Assembly (NCBI RefSeq): GCF_000421825.1
Contig: NZ_ATXT01000014.1
Location: 310,001-374,000, forward strand
Length of the DNA stretch: 64,000 nt
Direction of reading: 5' to 3'
Source of the DNA: Humibacter albus DSM 18994
GTDB taxonomy: Bacteria; Actinomycetota; Actinomycetes; Actinomycetales; Microbacteriaceae
This document shows, one piece after another, positions 42,890-51,513 of the stretch. The notes beneath the pieces were generated by a model. That model was given only the letters and a program-made list of their open reading frames with translations. It did no database searches and was not told the DNA's origin. How positions within the stretch are numbered: position 1 is the first letter of the stretch; each line of letters starts with the position of its first letter. The position numbers and the translations under genes were made by a program.

Positions 42890-44257
42890 GTGACCGCAAC
42901 GAGGCGATCGTCGCCCGCCCGAACGGCGCTGCCCGGCCCCACCGTGGCGCGCTATGCCGTCGGGTCGCTGGGCACGGGCGGATTCGCCACGCTGCCCGGA
43001 CTCGTCCTCGTCTTCTACCTCACCGACACGCTCGGGGTGGCCGCCCTCGCAGCGGGGATCCTGGTGACGGCCGCGAAGGTGTGGGACGTCATCATCGACC
43101 CGGTTATCGGGTCGCTCAGCGACCGGCAGCTGGGGCACCGCGGCACCCGCCGACCGCTGATGATCACCGGCGGCATCGGGCTGCCGCTCTTCTTCATGCT
43201 GACGTTCGCGGTCCCCGCAGGCACCGCGCCGGGGCTCGCCGGTGTCTGGGTGTTCCTGGCCTTCATGCTCACGGCCACCGCGTTCAGCCTGTTCCAGGTG
43301 CCGTACATCGCACTTCCGGCCGAGCTCGCCTCCGACTACGACCAGCGGACCAGGCTGCTCACCTGGCGCGTCGTCGTGCTCACGTTCGCCATCCTGCTCT
43401 TCGGCGCCGGCGGTCCAGCGCTGCGCGACGCGTTCCCCCGGGATCCGTACTTCGGTTACCTGGTGATGGCCGTCGTGGCCGGCGTCGTGATCGGCGTCGG
43501 CATGGTCGTGTCGTCGTTCGTCGCCCCGAAGGGCGTGACGGGGATGCCCGTCCCCGCGCGCACCTCGATCGTGCGGCATTACGCCACGGGCATCCGTGCG
43601 TTGCGCACGAGCCAGCCGTTCCGCGCGCTGCTCCTCGCCTACCTGCTGCAGGCGGTGGCGACGGGCGAGATGCTGGCGGCGGCGAACTATGTCGCGAAGC
43701 ACGTTCTGCACTCCTCCGATGCCGTGACGTTCCTGTTCGTCGCGCTGATCGGTCCCGCGCTGCTCGTGACGCCGCTGTGGGGCGTGGCCGCGCGGCGGAT
43801 CGGCAAGGAGCGCGGGTTCCTGCTGGCGAGCATCCTGTTCGGAATCGCGGCGCTCTCGATGCTTCTGCTGCTCTGGATGCCCGGCGCATGGGTCTACCTG
43901 CCCGTCGCGCTCTGCGGCGCCGGTTACGCGGGCATGCAATCGCTGCCGATGGCGATGCTGCCCGATGTGATCTCGCACGACGCTCGAGAGAACGGGCCGG
44001 GAAGGGCCGGCATCTTCGGCGGCATGTGGACGGCGGGTGAGACCACCGGCATGGCTCTCGGCGCCACCGTGCTCTCGATCGTGCTGGCGGCGACCGGTTA
44101 CCTGGCGAGCACGGGAACGGAGTCGGTCTCGCAGCCTCCGCTCGCGGTCGCCGGGATCGTCTTGAGCTTCAGCATCGTTCCGGCGGTGCTGGTGGCAGTG
44201 AGTCTGGTGCCGCTACTGCGGTATCGGTTGCGCAAGGAGGAACTGGATGAGCAGTGA
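42890..44257 (+). CDS. MFS transporter, GPH/MFS_2-like
   Basis: 455-residue, twelve-helix major facilitator. The loop DPVIGSLSDRQLGHRGTRRP (with Asp and the basic run) and VPYIALPAELASDYDQRTRL are signatures of the glycoside-pentoside-hexuronide:cation symporter branch, which includes sugar and lipid transporters. The ATG of the following decarboxylase-like gene lies inside its last codons (11-bp overlap), so the two are translated together and may handle one substrate. Substrate unknown. Confidence 0.88.
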   Translation: MTATRRSSPARTALPGPTVARYAVGSLGTGGFATLPGLVLVFYLTDTLGVAALAAGILVTAAKVWDVIIDPVIGSLSDRQLGHRGTRRPLMITGGIGLPLFFMLTFAVPAGTAPGLAGVWVFLAFMLTATAFSLFQVPYIALPAELASDYDQRTRLLTWRVVVLTFAILLFGAGGPALRDAFPRDPYFGYLVMAVVAGVVIGVGMVVSSFVAPKGVTGMPVPARTSIVRHYATGIRALRTSQPFRALLLAYLLQAVATGEMLAAANYVAKHVLHSSDAVTFLFVALIGPALLVTPLWGVAARRIGKERGFLLASILFGIAALSMLLLLWMPGAWVYLPVALCGAGYAGMQSLPMAMLPDVISHDARENGPGRAGIFGGMWTAGETTGMALGATVLSIVLAATGYLASTGTESVSQPPLAVAGIVLSFSIVPAVLVAVSLVPLLRYRLRKEELDEQ

Positions 44258-45839
44258 CGGTGCGGACGACGGCGAGGCGGACCGCGGCGTGAATCCCGGG
44301 ACGGCGACGCACGACGAGGTGCTCGCGCGGTTGCGGGCGCTCCGTGCGGCGGATGCTCCGACGCACGGCGGACATGTGCTCTCGTACGTGTACGACTCCG
44401 GCAGGCCGGACCTGGATGAGCTCGCGGCCGCGGCCGCTCGTGAGATGCAACCGGTCAACGGGCTGGATCCCACCACGTTCACGTCGGTCGCCGCTCTGGA
44501 ACGTGAGGTGGTGGAATTCGCGCGCCTGCTGCTGGGCGGCGATCCTGCTTCGGACCGCACCGGTGACGACGTCGTCGGCTCGGTGACCTCGGGCGGGACG
44601 GAATCCTGCCTGCTCGCCGTGAAGACGGCGCGCGATCTGTGGCGCGCTTCGGGTGGTATGGGCACGCCGCGCCTCGTGGCGCCGGTCACGGTGCACGCAG
44701 CGTTCCGCAAAGCGGCCAAGCTCTTCGACGTGCACTTCGACGGTGTACCCGTGTCTCCCCTGAGCGGCACGGTGGAGGCCTCGGCGATCGTCGACCGGCT
44801 GGGCCAGGACGTGGCGCTCGTCGTGGTGTCGGCGCCGTCCTACCCGTTCGCCGCACTCGATCCGATCGGTGAGGTGGCCGCTGCGTGCGCTCAGGCCGGT
44901 GTCGCGTGTCACGTTGACGCCTGCATCGGCGGCTGGATCCTCCCGTTCTGGAGTGACGACGACGGCGCCGTTCTGCCACCGTGGGATCTGCGCGTACCCG
45001 GCGTGACGAGCCTGTCGGCCGATCTGCACAAGTACGGATACGCGCCCAAAGGGGTGAGCGTGCTCCTGCACCGTGGCCGCGACCGTCACCGCGCGCAGTA
45101 CTTCGCGACCACCGACTGGCCGGGTTACCCGGTGGTGAATCCGACATTGCTCGGCTCGAAGCCCGCCGGCGCGCTCGCGGCCGCGTGGGCCATCATCCAG
45201 GTGCTCGGAAAGAACGGGTTCGCGCGCCTCGCCGACAAGTCCCTTCGGGCGACGCGGGTGCTTCTTCAGACCGTGGAGCGCATCGAGGGGCTGCGCGTCG
45301 TCGGCGACCCGGTCGGGCCGCTCTTCGCGGTGGCGACGGACGAATCCGTCGCCGAGGACCGCAGGGTGGACCCGCACCACTGGGCCGACGCCGCCCGCGC
45401 ACGCGGCTGGGTGCTGCAGCAGCAGCCCGGGATCGTGCAGGAGAACGGGGTGCGTCTGCCGCACACCACGCACCTCACCGTGACGCCCGTCACCGAAGAC
45501 GGGCTCGGCGAGCTCGTTCCGGTACTGGTCGGTGCGGCGGATGCCGTGCGAGGCATCCCCGCGGTCTCCGGCGCCGACGTGCTCGGCGCGCTGCCCGGTG
45601 GCGGTGCGGCACTGCCCGGCGGCCCGGCCGCGCTCTCGGGCGAGACGGGTCCCAGCGCCGGCGCTCTCGACTCGCAGACGGCGGCGACGCTGCTGGGCGC
45701 GCTCGGCCTGCTCGACAGTGCCGACGGCGCCCTGCCGGAGCGGATGGCACCGTTCCTGGCGCTGATCGAGGCGCTGCCGCATCCGCTCACCGAACGGCTG
45801 CTCACCGAGCTGCTCGCGCGGGTGGTCGAGCCGCGCTGA
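44247..45839 (+). CDS. Sphingosine-1-phosphate-lyase-like PLP enzyme
   Basis: 530-residue fold-type I PLP enzyme. The motifs GSVTSGGTESC, HVDACIGGW and SADLHKYGYAPKG (PLP Lys) match sphingosine-1-phosphate lyase and the related group II decarboxylases. FATTDWPGYPVVNPTLLGSKPAG further matches the lyase. ATG 44247 has AAGGAGG at ideal spacing. The C-terminal 80 residues include a Gly/Ala/Pro-rich patch. True sphingolipids are not expected here; possible substrates are phosphorylated long-chain amines or amino acids. Overlaps the MFS gene. Confidence 0.85.
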   Translation: MSSDGADDGEADRGVNPGTATHDEVLARLRALRAADAPTHGGHVLSYVYDSGRPDLDELAAAAAREMQPVNGLDPTTFTSVAALEREVVEFARLLLGGDPASDRTGDDVVGSVTSGGTESCLLAVKTARDLWRASGGMGTPRLVAPVTVHAAFRKAAKLFDVHFDGVPVSPLSGTVEASAIVDRLGQDVALVVVSAPSYPFAALDPIGEVAAACAQAGVACHVDACIGGWILPFWSDDDGAVLPPWDLRVPGVTSLSADLHKYGYAPKGVSVLLHRGRDRHRAQYFATTDWPGYPVVNPTLLGSKPAGALAAAWAIIQVLGKNGFARLADKSLRATRVLLQTVERIEGLRVVGDPVGPLFAVATDESVAEDRRVDPHHWADAARARGWVLQQQPGIVQENGVRLPHTTHLTVTPVTEDGLGELVPVLVGAADAVRGIPAVSGADVLGALPGGGAALPGGPAALSGETGPSAGALDSQTAATLLGALGLLDSADGALPERMAPFLALIEALPHPLTERLLTELLARVVEPR

Positions 45840-45864
45840 GCCGCCGTAGCCAGCGACTGGATGC

Positions 45865-47013
45865 CTAGAGCCGGTTCAGGTTCAGGGCGCGACCGGTGCG
45901 CTTGCGCGGCCGCGAGGCGATGCGCTCGGCAACCGAGCGGATCGCGACGGCGGCCGGGTCGTCGGGATCCGAGACCACGATGGGCTCGCCGGTGTCGCCG
46001 CCGGAGCGCAGCGCGACGCTCAGCGGGACGGACGCGAGGAGCGGCACCGGATCATCCATTCCCTCGGTCAGACGCGCCGCCACTTCGGCACCGCCGCCCG
46101 AGCCGAACAGGTCAAGCACGGTTCCGTCGGGCTGCGGCAGGCCCGCCATGTTCTCGATGACGCCGAAGACCTGCTGCCCCGTCTGGCGGGCGACCACCCC
46201 GCTGCGTACGGCCACGTCGGCCGCTGCGGGCTGCGGTGTCGTGATGACGAGCACGTCGGCGCCGGGCAGCAGCTGCCCGACCGAGATCGCGACGTCGCCG
46301 GTGCCGGGCGGCAGGTCGAGCAGCAGCACGTCGAGGTCGTCGAAGAAGACATCGGTGAGGAACTGCGAGATCGTGCGGTGCAGCATGGGTCCGCGCCACG
46401 CGACAGCCGTGCCGGCTCCCTGGCCCCGAGACGGGTCGAGGAACATGCCGATCGAGATGACCTTCACGTCGTAGGCGATCGGCGGCAGGATCATGTCGTC
46501 GACGCGCGTTGGCTGCTGCGTCACGCCGTCGTGCACCAGCCCGAGGATGCCCGGAATGGAGAAGCCGTACACGTCGGCATCGACGAGACCGACCTTCAGC
46601 CCCTGCTGCGCGAGCGCGACGGCGAGGTTGGCGGTGACCGTCGACTTGCCGACGCCGCCCTTGCCGCTCGTGACGGCGTAGACCCGCGTGGGCGAGGCGG
46701 CGGTGAACTGATTCGCGCGCTTGCGCGCTCCGCGCAGGCGCTCGGTGAGCGCGCTGCGCTCCGCCGGCGACATCACGGAGACCTCGAGATCCAACCCGTC
46801 CACGTCGGGCACGGAGGTGACGGCCTCGCGGACGTCGCTCTCGATCCTGGCGGCGGCGGGGCATCCGACGATCGTCAGCTTGATGCGCACGAAGGCGCGA
46901 CCGGCGGCGTCGACGCTGATCTCATCCACCATGTCGAGCTCGGTGATCGGGCGCCGGATCTCCGGATCGATGACGCCGCTCAGCGCGGCACGGATGCCCT
47001 CGGCATCAACCAC
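45865..47013 (-). CDS. mrp: Mrp/ApbC family P-loop ATPase (Fe-S carrier)
   Basis: 382-residue Mrp protein. The N-terminal MIP18-like domain (about 1-95) is followed by the deviant Walker A TSGKGGVGKSTVTANLA, DADVYGFSIPG, and DLPPGTGDVAISVGQ. The CxxC that binds the cluster in many Mrp/NBP35 proteins is not seen where expected: the strand reads GVIENMAGLPQPDG. Some actinobacterial Mrp proteins lack it as well. GTG 47013 overlaps the end of the DUF1003 gene by 8 bp. Role: Fe-S cluster handling, less certain without the Cys pair. Confidence 0.9.
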   Translation of the reverse strand: MVDAEGIRAALSGVIDPEIRRPITELDMVDEISVDAAGRAFVRIKLTIVGCPAAARIESDVREAVTSVPDVDGLDLEVSVMSPAERSALTERLRGARKRANQFTAASPTRVYAVTSGKGGVGKSTVTANLAVALAQQGLKVGLVDADVYGFSIPGILGLVHDGVTQQPTRVDDMILPPIAYDVKVISIGMFLDPSRGQGAGTAVAWRGPMLHRTISQFLTDVFFDDLDVLLLDLPPGTGDVAISVGQLLPGADVLVITTPQPAAADVAVRSGVVARQTGQQVFGVIENMAGLPQPDGTVLDLFGSGGGAEVAARLTEGMDDPVPLLASVPLSVALRSGGDTGEPIVVSDPDDPAAVAIRSVAERIASRPRKRTGRALNLNRL

Positions 47014-47560
47014 GCGACGCCTCCGGTCGCAGCGTCGCAGCGTCGTCGCCGCTGCCCGGGGATCGCTCGTCCCGGTCCCGCTCGAGCTCGTCGAGAAGAG
47101 AGCGCAGCTCAGCGCGGATGAAGTCCTTCGACGCCATGTCCTTCACCGCCAGGCGCAGCGCGACCACCTCGCGAGCGAGGTACTCCGTGTCGGCGAGATT
47201 GCGCTCCGCGCGCTGTCTGTCCTGTTCGATCTGCACTCGGTCCCGGTCGTCCTGGCGGTTCTGCGCGAGCAGGATCATCGGTGCCGCGTACGACGCCTGG
47301 AGCGACAGGATGAGCGTGAGCAGAGTGAAGTTCAGCGCCCGCGGGTCGAACTGGAGGCTCGTCGGAGCCCACGTGTTGTAGGCCAGCCAGAAGATGCAGA
47401 AGATCGTCATGCCGAGCAGGAACCACGGCGTGCCCATCGCCCGCGCGAACGCCTCGGTGAAACGGCCGAACCGGTCTCGGTCACCGCCCAGGCGCAGGAC
47501 GCGCGTTCGCAGGCCCTTCGGGGCATCCAGCCGTGCGACGGCCTTGTCAGCTCGTGCCAT
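47006..47560 (-). CDS. DUF1003 two-helix membrane protein
   Basis: 184-residue membrane protein. Two hydrophobic helices (about 43-64 and 78-97, with PWFLLGMTIFCIFWLAYN and LNFTLLTLILSLQASYAAP) are followed by a long charged coiled-coil-like C-terminus (RQDDRDRVQIEQDRQRAERN). This is the DUF1003 signature; the family has been loosely linked to cyclic nucleotide or metal transport, without proof. It overlaps the MgtE-N/CBS gene by 14 bp and mrp by 8 bp, so the three are one operon. It could be the membrane half of a complex with the soluble MgtE-like protein. Confidence 0.88.
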   Translation of the reverse strand: MARADKAVARLDAPKGLRTRVLRLGGDRDRFGRFTEAFARAMGTPWFLLGMTIFCIFWLAYNTWAPTSLQFDPRALNFTLLTLILSLQASYAAPMILLAQNRQDDRDRVQIEQDRQRAERNLADTEYLAREVVALRLAVKDMASKDFIRAELRSLLDELERDRDERSPGSGDDAATLRPEASRG

Positions 47561-48857
47561 TGCTCACCCTCTTTCCCGTGTTGTTGCGTTCGTCGTCCGT
47601 CGCGTTCTGCGCGGTGGGCGGTTCGTCGTCGTGACTTCGCCAGTCTTCGGGAAGCAGGTAGTCGAGGATGTCGTCAATGGTCACCACCCCGACGAGCCGG
47701 TAGTTGTCGTCGACGACCGGCACCGACACCAGGTCATAGCTGGCGAGGATGCGCGACACGTCTTCCGCCGGCGCCGTCGCCGTGACGGGTTCCAGGCTCT
47801 GGTCGATGATGGTGCCGAGGCGTTCGTGCGGCGGATAGCGCAGCATGCGCTGGAAGTGCACCATGCCGAGGAACCGGCCCGTCGGCGGCTCGTACGGCGG
47901 CAGCGTGATGCACACGGCGGCGCCGAGCGCGGGCGCGAGATCCTGACGGCGGATGAGCGCCAGTCCCTCCGCCACCGTCGCATCCGCCGAGAGGATGACG
48001 GGTTCGGTCGTCATGAGGCCGCCGGCGGTGTCGGGCTCGTAGCGCAGCAGGAGTCGCACGTCGTCGGCTTCCTCAGGCTCCATCAGCCCCAGCAGGTGCT
48101 CGGCGCGATCGCCGGGCAGCTGCGCAATGAGGTCGGCGGCGTCATCGGGCTGCATCTGGTCGAGCACGTCGGCCGCGCGATTGTCGCCGAGGCCGGTGAG
48201 GATCTCCACCTGCTCGGCTTCGGGCATCTCTTCGAGCACGTCGGCGAGACGGTCGTCCGGCAACTCCCCGGCCACCTCCAGCCGCCGTTGGTCCGGCAAA
48301 TCGAGGAGGGTGCTGGCGAGGTCGGCCGGCTTCAGGTCGGAGTAGGTGGCGATGAGCTGCTCGGCGGACTGCGCCTCGCCCTTCGCCGCGCGCTCGCGCA
48401 CCTGGTCCCAAGTCGCGAAGAGCGTGGCGCCCTTCGCGAAGGGCGAGGGAGAGGTCTTCGGACGGCGCACGAAGAGCTGCGACACCGACCATTCGCCGGT
48501 CGAGGCCTGTTCGATGGCGACGTCCTCGATGGTCGCGGGTCCCGAGCCGTCGCGGAAGACGACGGTGCGGCCGAGGATCTCCGCGATCACCCGCACCTCA
48601 CCGCCCCGTTGCTCGAACCGGCGAACGTTGATGAGACCCGTCGTGATGATCTGGCCCGCGCCGATGCTGGTCACCCGCCCGATCGAGACGAAGACGCGGC
48701 GTTTGCCCGGGATCTCGACGACCAGTCCGACGACGCGCGGGGGATCGCTGTGGCGATAGACCACGAGCACGTCGCGCACCTTGCCCACGCGGTCCCCCGC
48801 GGGGTCGAACACCGTGCACCCGGCGAGCCGGGCCACGAACACGCGTGCTGCACTCAC
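47547..48857 (-). CDS. Soluble MgtE N-domain/CBS protein with PRC-barrel-like N-terminus
   Basis: 436-residue cytosolic protein. The N-terminus (about 1-125) looks like PRC-barrel beta domains (GDRVGKVRDVLVVY, RTVVFRDGSGPATIEDVAIE). An MgtE-N superhelix follows (about 165-285; PEAEQVEILTGLGDNRAADV, MQPDDAADLIAQLPGDRAE), then two CBS domains (about 290-405; TTEPVILSADATVAEGLALI, DLVSVPVVDDNYRLVGVVTI). The MgtE channel domain is missing. In MgtE the N and CBS parts sense Mg2+ and gate the channel, so this is probably a Mg2+ or nucleotide sensor. GTG 48857 is leaderless (TAAGGT six bases upstream). Confidence 0.9.
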   Translation of the reverse strand: MSAARVFVARLAGCTVFDPAGDRVGKVRDVLVVYRHSDPPRVVGLVVEIPGKRRVFVSIGRVTSIGAGQIITTGLINVRRFEQRGGEVRVIAEILGRTVVFRDGSGPATIEDVAIEQASTGEWSVSQLFVRRPKTSPSPFAKGATLFATWDQVRERAAKGEAQSAEQLIATYSDLKPADLASTLLDLPDQRRLEVAGELPDDRLADVLEEMPEAEQVEILTGLGDNRAADVLDQMQPDDAADLIAQLPGDRAEHLLGLMEPEEADDVRLLLRYEPDTAGGLMTTEPVILSADATVAEGLALIRRQDLAPALGAAVCITLPPYEPPTGRFLGMVHFQRMLRYPPHERLGTIIDQSLEPVTATAPAEDVSRILASYDLVSVPVVDDNYRLVGVVTIDDILDYLLPEDWRSHDDEPPTAQNATDDERNNTGKRVSNGTS

Positions 48858-48863
48858 AACTAA

Positions 48864-48869
48864 ACCTTA
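48864..48869 (-). promoter_or_regulatory. -10 element of MgtE-N/CBS operon, leaderless
   Basis: TAAGGT on the minus strand, six bases (TTAGTT), GTG at 48857. Confidence 0.6.
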
Positions 48870-48928
48870 ACGGGGCGCGGCGCTCGCGGGGCGCGGCGGC
48901 CCCTGGGTGCGGGCACACGCGTGCGTGC

Positions 48929-48934
48929 GACAAT
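48929..48934 (+). promoter_or_regulatory. -10 element of general stress protein gene, probably leaderless
   Basis: GACAAT, six bases (GAGGCG), ATG at 48941; departs from TAnnnT only at the first base. Divergent from the promoter at 48864. Confidence 0.45.
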
Positions 48935-48940
48935 GAGGCG

Positions 48941-49741
48941 ATGAGCAGCCAGAGCCCGTTCGGCGGGCGTCAGCGCCAGGTCATGCCGACGGTGCCGCGC
49001 GGTGAGGTCGTCGCGACGTTCGAGACCTACCTCGACGCGCAGGGAGCCGTTGACGTGCTCGCGAGGGCCGACTTCCCGGTCGCGCAGGTCTCCATCGTGG
49101 GCAGCGACCTCAAGACCGTGGAGCGGGTGACCGGCAAGCTGACGTGGGGCCGGGTGGCGGCGGCGGGCGCGGCATCCGGCATCTGGCTCGGCATCTTCTT
49201 CGGCCTGCTCCTGATGATCTTCAACCCGACCATGAGCTACGGCGTGCTGCTGGCAGCCCTGCTGCTCGGAGCGGGATTCGGGATGCTCTTCGGTCTCGTC
49301 TCGTACGCCATCACGCGCCGCCGCCGGGACTACACCTCGATGACGCAGGTGCTTGCCACGAGCTACTCGATCGTCGTGGATCCCGACCTGGCGAACCGCG
49401 CACGCAACCTGCTCGGGAACGAGGGCGCCGGCGTGCACGATGCCGGGGCATCCTTCGTTCCACCGCAACGGCATCCGTCCGAGCCGCCGCCGGCGATGCC
49501 GCCCGCGCAGAATCCGCCGACGCAGAACCCGCCGACGCAGCCGGGCGATGGCGGTGCGGGCGCCAACGGCGACGTGGGCGAGAACGGCGACCCGAGCCGC
49601 GCGCCCGGCGGTCAAGAGCCTCCTCGCTACGGCGAGCGCACCTCCCAGGCGGCGCCGCCTCGGTATGGAGAGCGGACGGCGCAGCCGGTCGAGCCACCCC
49701 GGTACGGGCAACGCGCACCGCAACCGCCGACGGACGAGTAG
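48941..49741 (+). CDS. General stress protein 17M-like membrane protein
   Basis: 266-residue protein. The N-terminal ferredoxin-like domain (TFETYLDAQGAVDVLARADF, VSIVGSDLKTVERVTG) is the heat-induced stress protein YflT/GSP17M domain. Two hydrophobic helices follow (about 68-90 and 95-118, Gly/Ala-rich), then RRRDYTSMTQVLATSYSIVV. The C-terminal 110 residues are disordered, Pro/Gly/Asn-rich, with three PPRYG(E/Q)R motifs. Start ATG 48941 from the leaderless pattern. Function unknown. Confidence 0.82.
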   Translation: MSSQSPFGGRQRQVMPTVPRGEVVATFETYLDAQGAVDVLARADFPVAQVSIVGSDLKTVERVTGKLTWGRVAAAGAASGIWLGIFFGLLLMIFNPTMSYGVLLAALLLGAGFGMLFGLVSYAITRRRRDYTSMTQVLATSYSIVVDPDLANRARNLLGNEGAGVHDAGASFVPPQRHPSEPPPAMPPAQNPPTQNPPTQPGDGGAGANGDVGENGDPSRAPGGQEPPRYGERTSQAAPPRYGERTAQPVEPPRYGQRAPQPPTDE

Positions 49742-49770
49742 CGCACCGGACCGGCCCGGTCTCGCTCTGG

Positions 49771-49814
49771 AGGCTCAGTTGCGCACGCGCTGCAGGCTCA
49801 GTTGCGCACGCGCT
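49771..49814. repeat. 21-bp direct duplication at the 3' end of pepP
   Basis: AGGCTCAGTTGCGCACGCGC followed by T occurs at 49771-49791 and again at 49794-49814, two bases apart. The inner copy holds the last codons and stop of the aminopeptidase gene; the outer copy lies just beyond the stop, so the 3' coding end has been duplicated without changing the protein. Confidence 0.9.
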
Positions 49815-51357
49815 CGATCCAAGCCTCGACGTCGTCGGCCGTGCGCGGGATGGCGATCGACAGGTTCTCGGCGCCCGAGTCGGTGACCAGGATGTCGTCT
49901 TCGATGCGCACGCCGATGCCCCGGAACTCCTCGGGCACCGTGAGATCGTCCGGCTGGAAGTAGAGGCCCGGCTCGATCGTGAACGTCATGCCCGCCTCCA
50001 CAACGCCGTCGAGGTAGAACTCGCGGCGCGCCTGCGCGCAGTCGTGCACGTCGAGCCCGAGATGATGGCTCGTGCCGTGCACCATGTAGCGACGGTGCTG
50101 CTGCTGATCGGCCTGTAGCGCCTCCTCGACGCTGACCGGCAGCATGCCCCATCGCGCGACGTGCTGGGCGATCACCTCCATGGCGGTGGCGTGAACCTGG
50201 CGGAAACGGATGCCGGGACGCACGATCGCGAACGCGGCGTCGGCCGCCTCGCGCACCGCCTCGTACACCTGCCGCTGCGTCGCCGTGAACCGGCCGCTCA
50301 CCGGCAGCGTGCGCGTGATGTCGGCGGTGTAGAGACTGTCGACCTCCACGCCGGCGTCGATCAGGACCAGGTCGCCCTCGCGCACCTCTCCGTTGTTGCG
50401 CGTCCAGTGCAGGATGCACGCGTGCTCTCCCGATGCGGCGATCGTGTCGTAGCCGACGGCGTTGCCCTCCAGTCGGGCGCGAGCGTTGAAGACGCCCTCG
50501 ATCACGCGCTCGCCGCGGCGGTGAGCGGCGGTGCGCGGAAGCTCGCGCACGATGTCGTCGAATCCCGCGGCGGTGGCGTCGATCGCACGCCGCAGCTCGC
50601 CGACTTCCCACGCGTTCTTGGTGAGGCGCAGCTCCGAGAGATTCCTGGCCAGCTCATCGTCGGCATCCGCGAGGGCGGTCACGACAGCGAGATCGGCGTC
50701 GAGCGCGTTGCGCCGCTCGTCGACGCTCGCGGTCAGCAGCTCGTCTGCCTCGCGCACGAGCAGGGTGCGCGTGTCGACGGCCTCGAGCACCTCGCCGAGC
50801 TTCGAGAGGTGTCGGGTGCGCAGAGCGAGGTCGCCGGCGACCTGCGCCAGTGACGGGCGGGGTCCGATCCAGAACTCGCCGATCTCGGGATTGGCGTAGA
50901 ACTCGTCGGAGTCTCGCCCAGCACGTTCGCGGAAGTAGAGGGTCGCCTCGTGTCCGTCGTCCTTCGGCTCGAGCACGAGCACGCTGCCGGGCTCGGCGTC
51001 CGATCCCCAGCCGGTGAGCTGCGTGAACCCGGAGTGGGCCCGGAACGGATAGTCGGTGTCGTTGGAACGCTGCTTCAGCCGCCCGGCGGGCACGATGAGG
51101 CGCTGGCCGAGGTGCCGGGCGGAGAGGGCGGAGCGGTGCGCCGCCGCCGAATCCACCGCCTCGCGAGGCGCCGGGACCTGCTCATCGCGATCCGCCCATC
51201 CCGAGCCGATGTAGGCGGCGAAAGCGGACGATGCCGGCGTCGTCGAGCGGTTCTCGGTGGCGCGGGGACGGGACGAGTCGACGGCGGATGCTGTGGCCGC
51301 GGTGTTCGCGGACGTCGCGTCGTGCGCGGTCTGCGAGACGATTTCGGTGTCGGACAT
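49798..51357 (-). CDS. pepP: Xaa-Pro aminopeptidase (aminopeptidase P)
   Basis: 519-residue cytosolic metallopeptidase that removes N-terminal residues before proline. The pita-bread metal ligands are visible: LIDAGVEVDSLYTADITRT (two Asp), HGTSHHLGLDVHD (His), FTIEPGLYF (Glu) and GVRIEDDILV (Glu). An AMP_N domain precedes (about 80-220). The first 45 residues are a Thr/Ala/Ser-rich extension without motif. ATG 51357 has CACAAT six bases upstream. The 3' end is followed by a 21-bp duplication. Confidence 0.94.
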   Translation of the reverse strand: MSDTEIVSQTAHDATSANTAATASAVDSSRPRATENRSTTPASSAFAAYIGSGWADRDEQVPAPREAVDSAAAHRSALSARHLGQRLIVPAGRLKQRSNDTDYPFRAHSGFTQLTGWGSDAEPGSVLVLEPKDDGHEATLYFRERAGRDSDEFYANPEIGEFWIGPRPSLAQVAGDLALRTRHLSKLGEVLEAVDTRTLLVREADELLTASVDERRNALDADLAVVTALADADDELARNLSELRLTKNAWEVGELRRAIDATAAGFDDIVRELPRTAAHRRGERVIEGVFNARARLEGNAVGYDTIAASGEHACILHWTRNNGEVREGDLVLIDAGVEVDSLYTADITRTLPVSGRFTATQRQVYEAVREAADAAFAIVRPGIRFRQVHATAMEVIAQHVARWGMLPVSVEEALQADQQQHRRYMVHGTSHHLGLDVHDCAQARREFYLDGVVEAGMTFTIEPGLYFQPDDLTVPEEFRGIGVRIEDDILVTDSGAENLSIAIPRTADDVEAWIERVRN

Positions 51358-51363
51358 CCCTCT

Positions 51364-51369
51364 ATTGTG
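51364..51369 (-). promoter_or_regulatory. -10 element of pepP, probably leaderless
   Basis: CACAAT on the minus strand, six bases (AGAGGG), ATG at 51357; a near match to TAnnnT. AGAGGG is too close to the ATG to be a ribosome site. Confidence 0.45.
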
Positions 51370-51501
51370 CTCCGCCGCCCCGAACGATCCGTGGCCGCCC
51401 GTCGCCGTCCCGCTCTCTTACCCGTTCCCTCCGTCGTCGATGCCGCGCGAATCGCAGAGTGGGAGCCGTCGATCGTCCGGTATGCGCGATTCGAACGGCA
51501 A

Positions 51502-51507
51502 TACGAT
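51502..51507 (+). promoter_or_regulatory. -10 element of PHP gene, leaderless
   Basis: TACGAT, six bases (GGAACG), ATG at 51514. Confidence 0.6.
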
Positions 51508-51513
51508 GGAACG

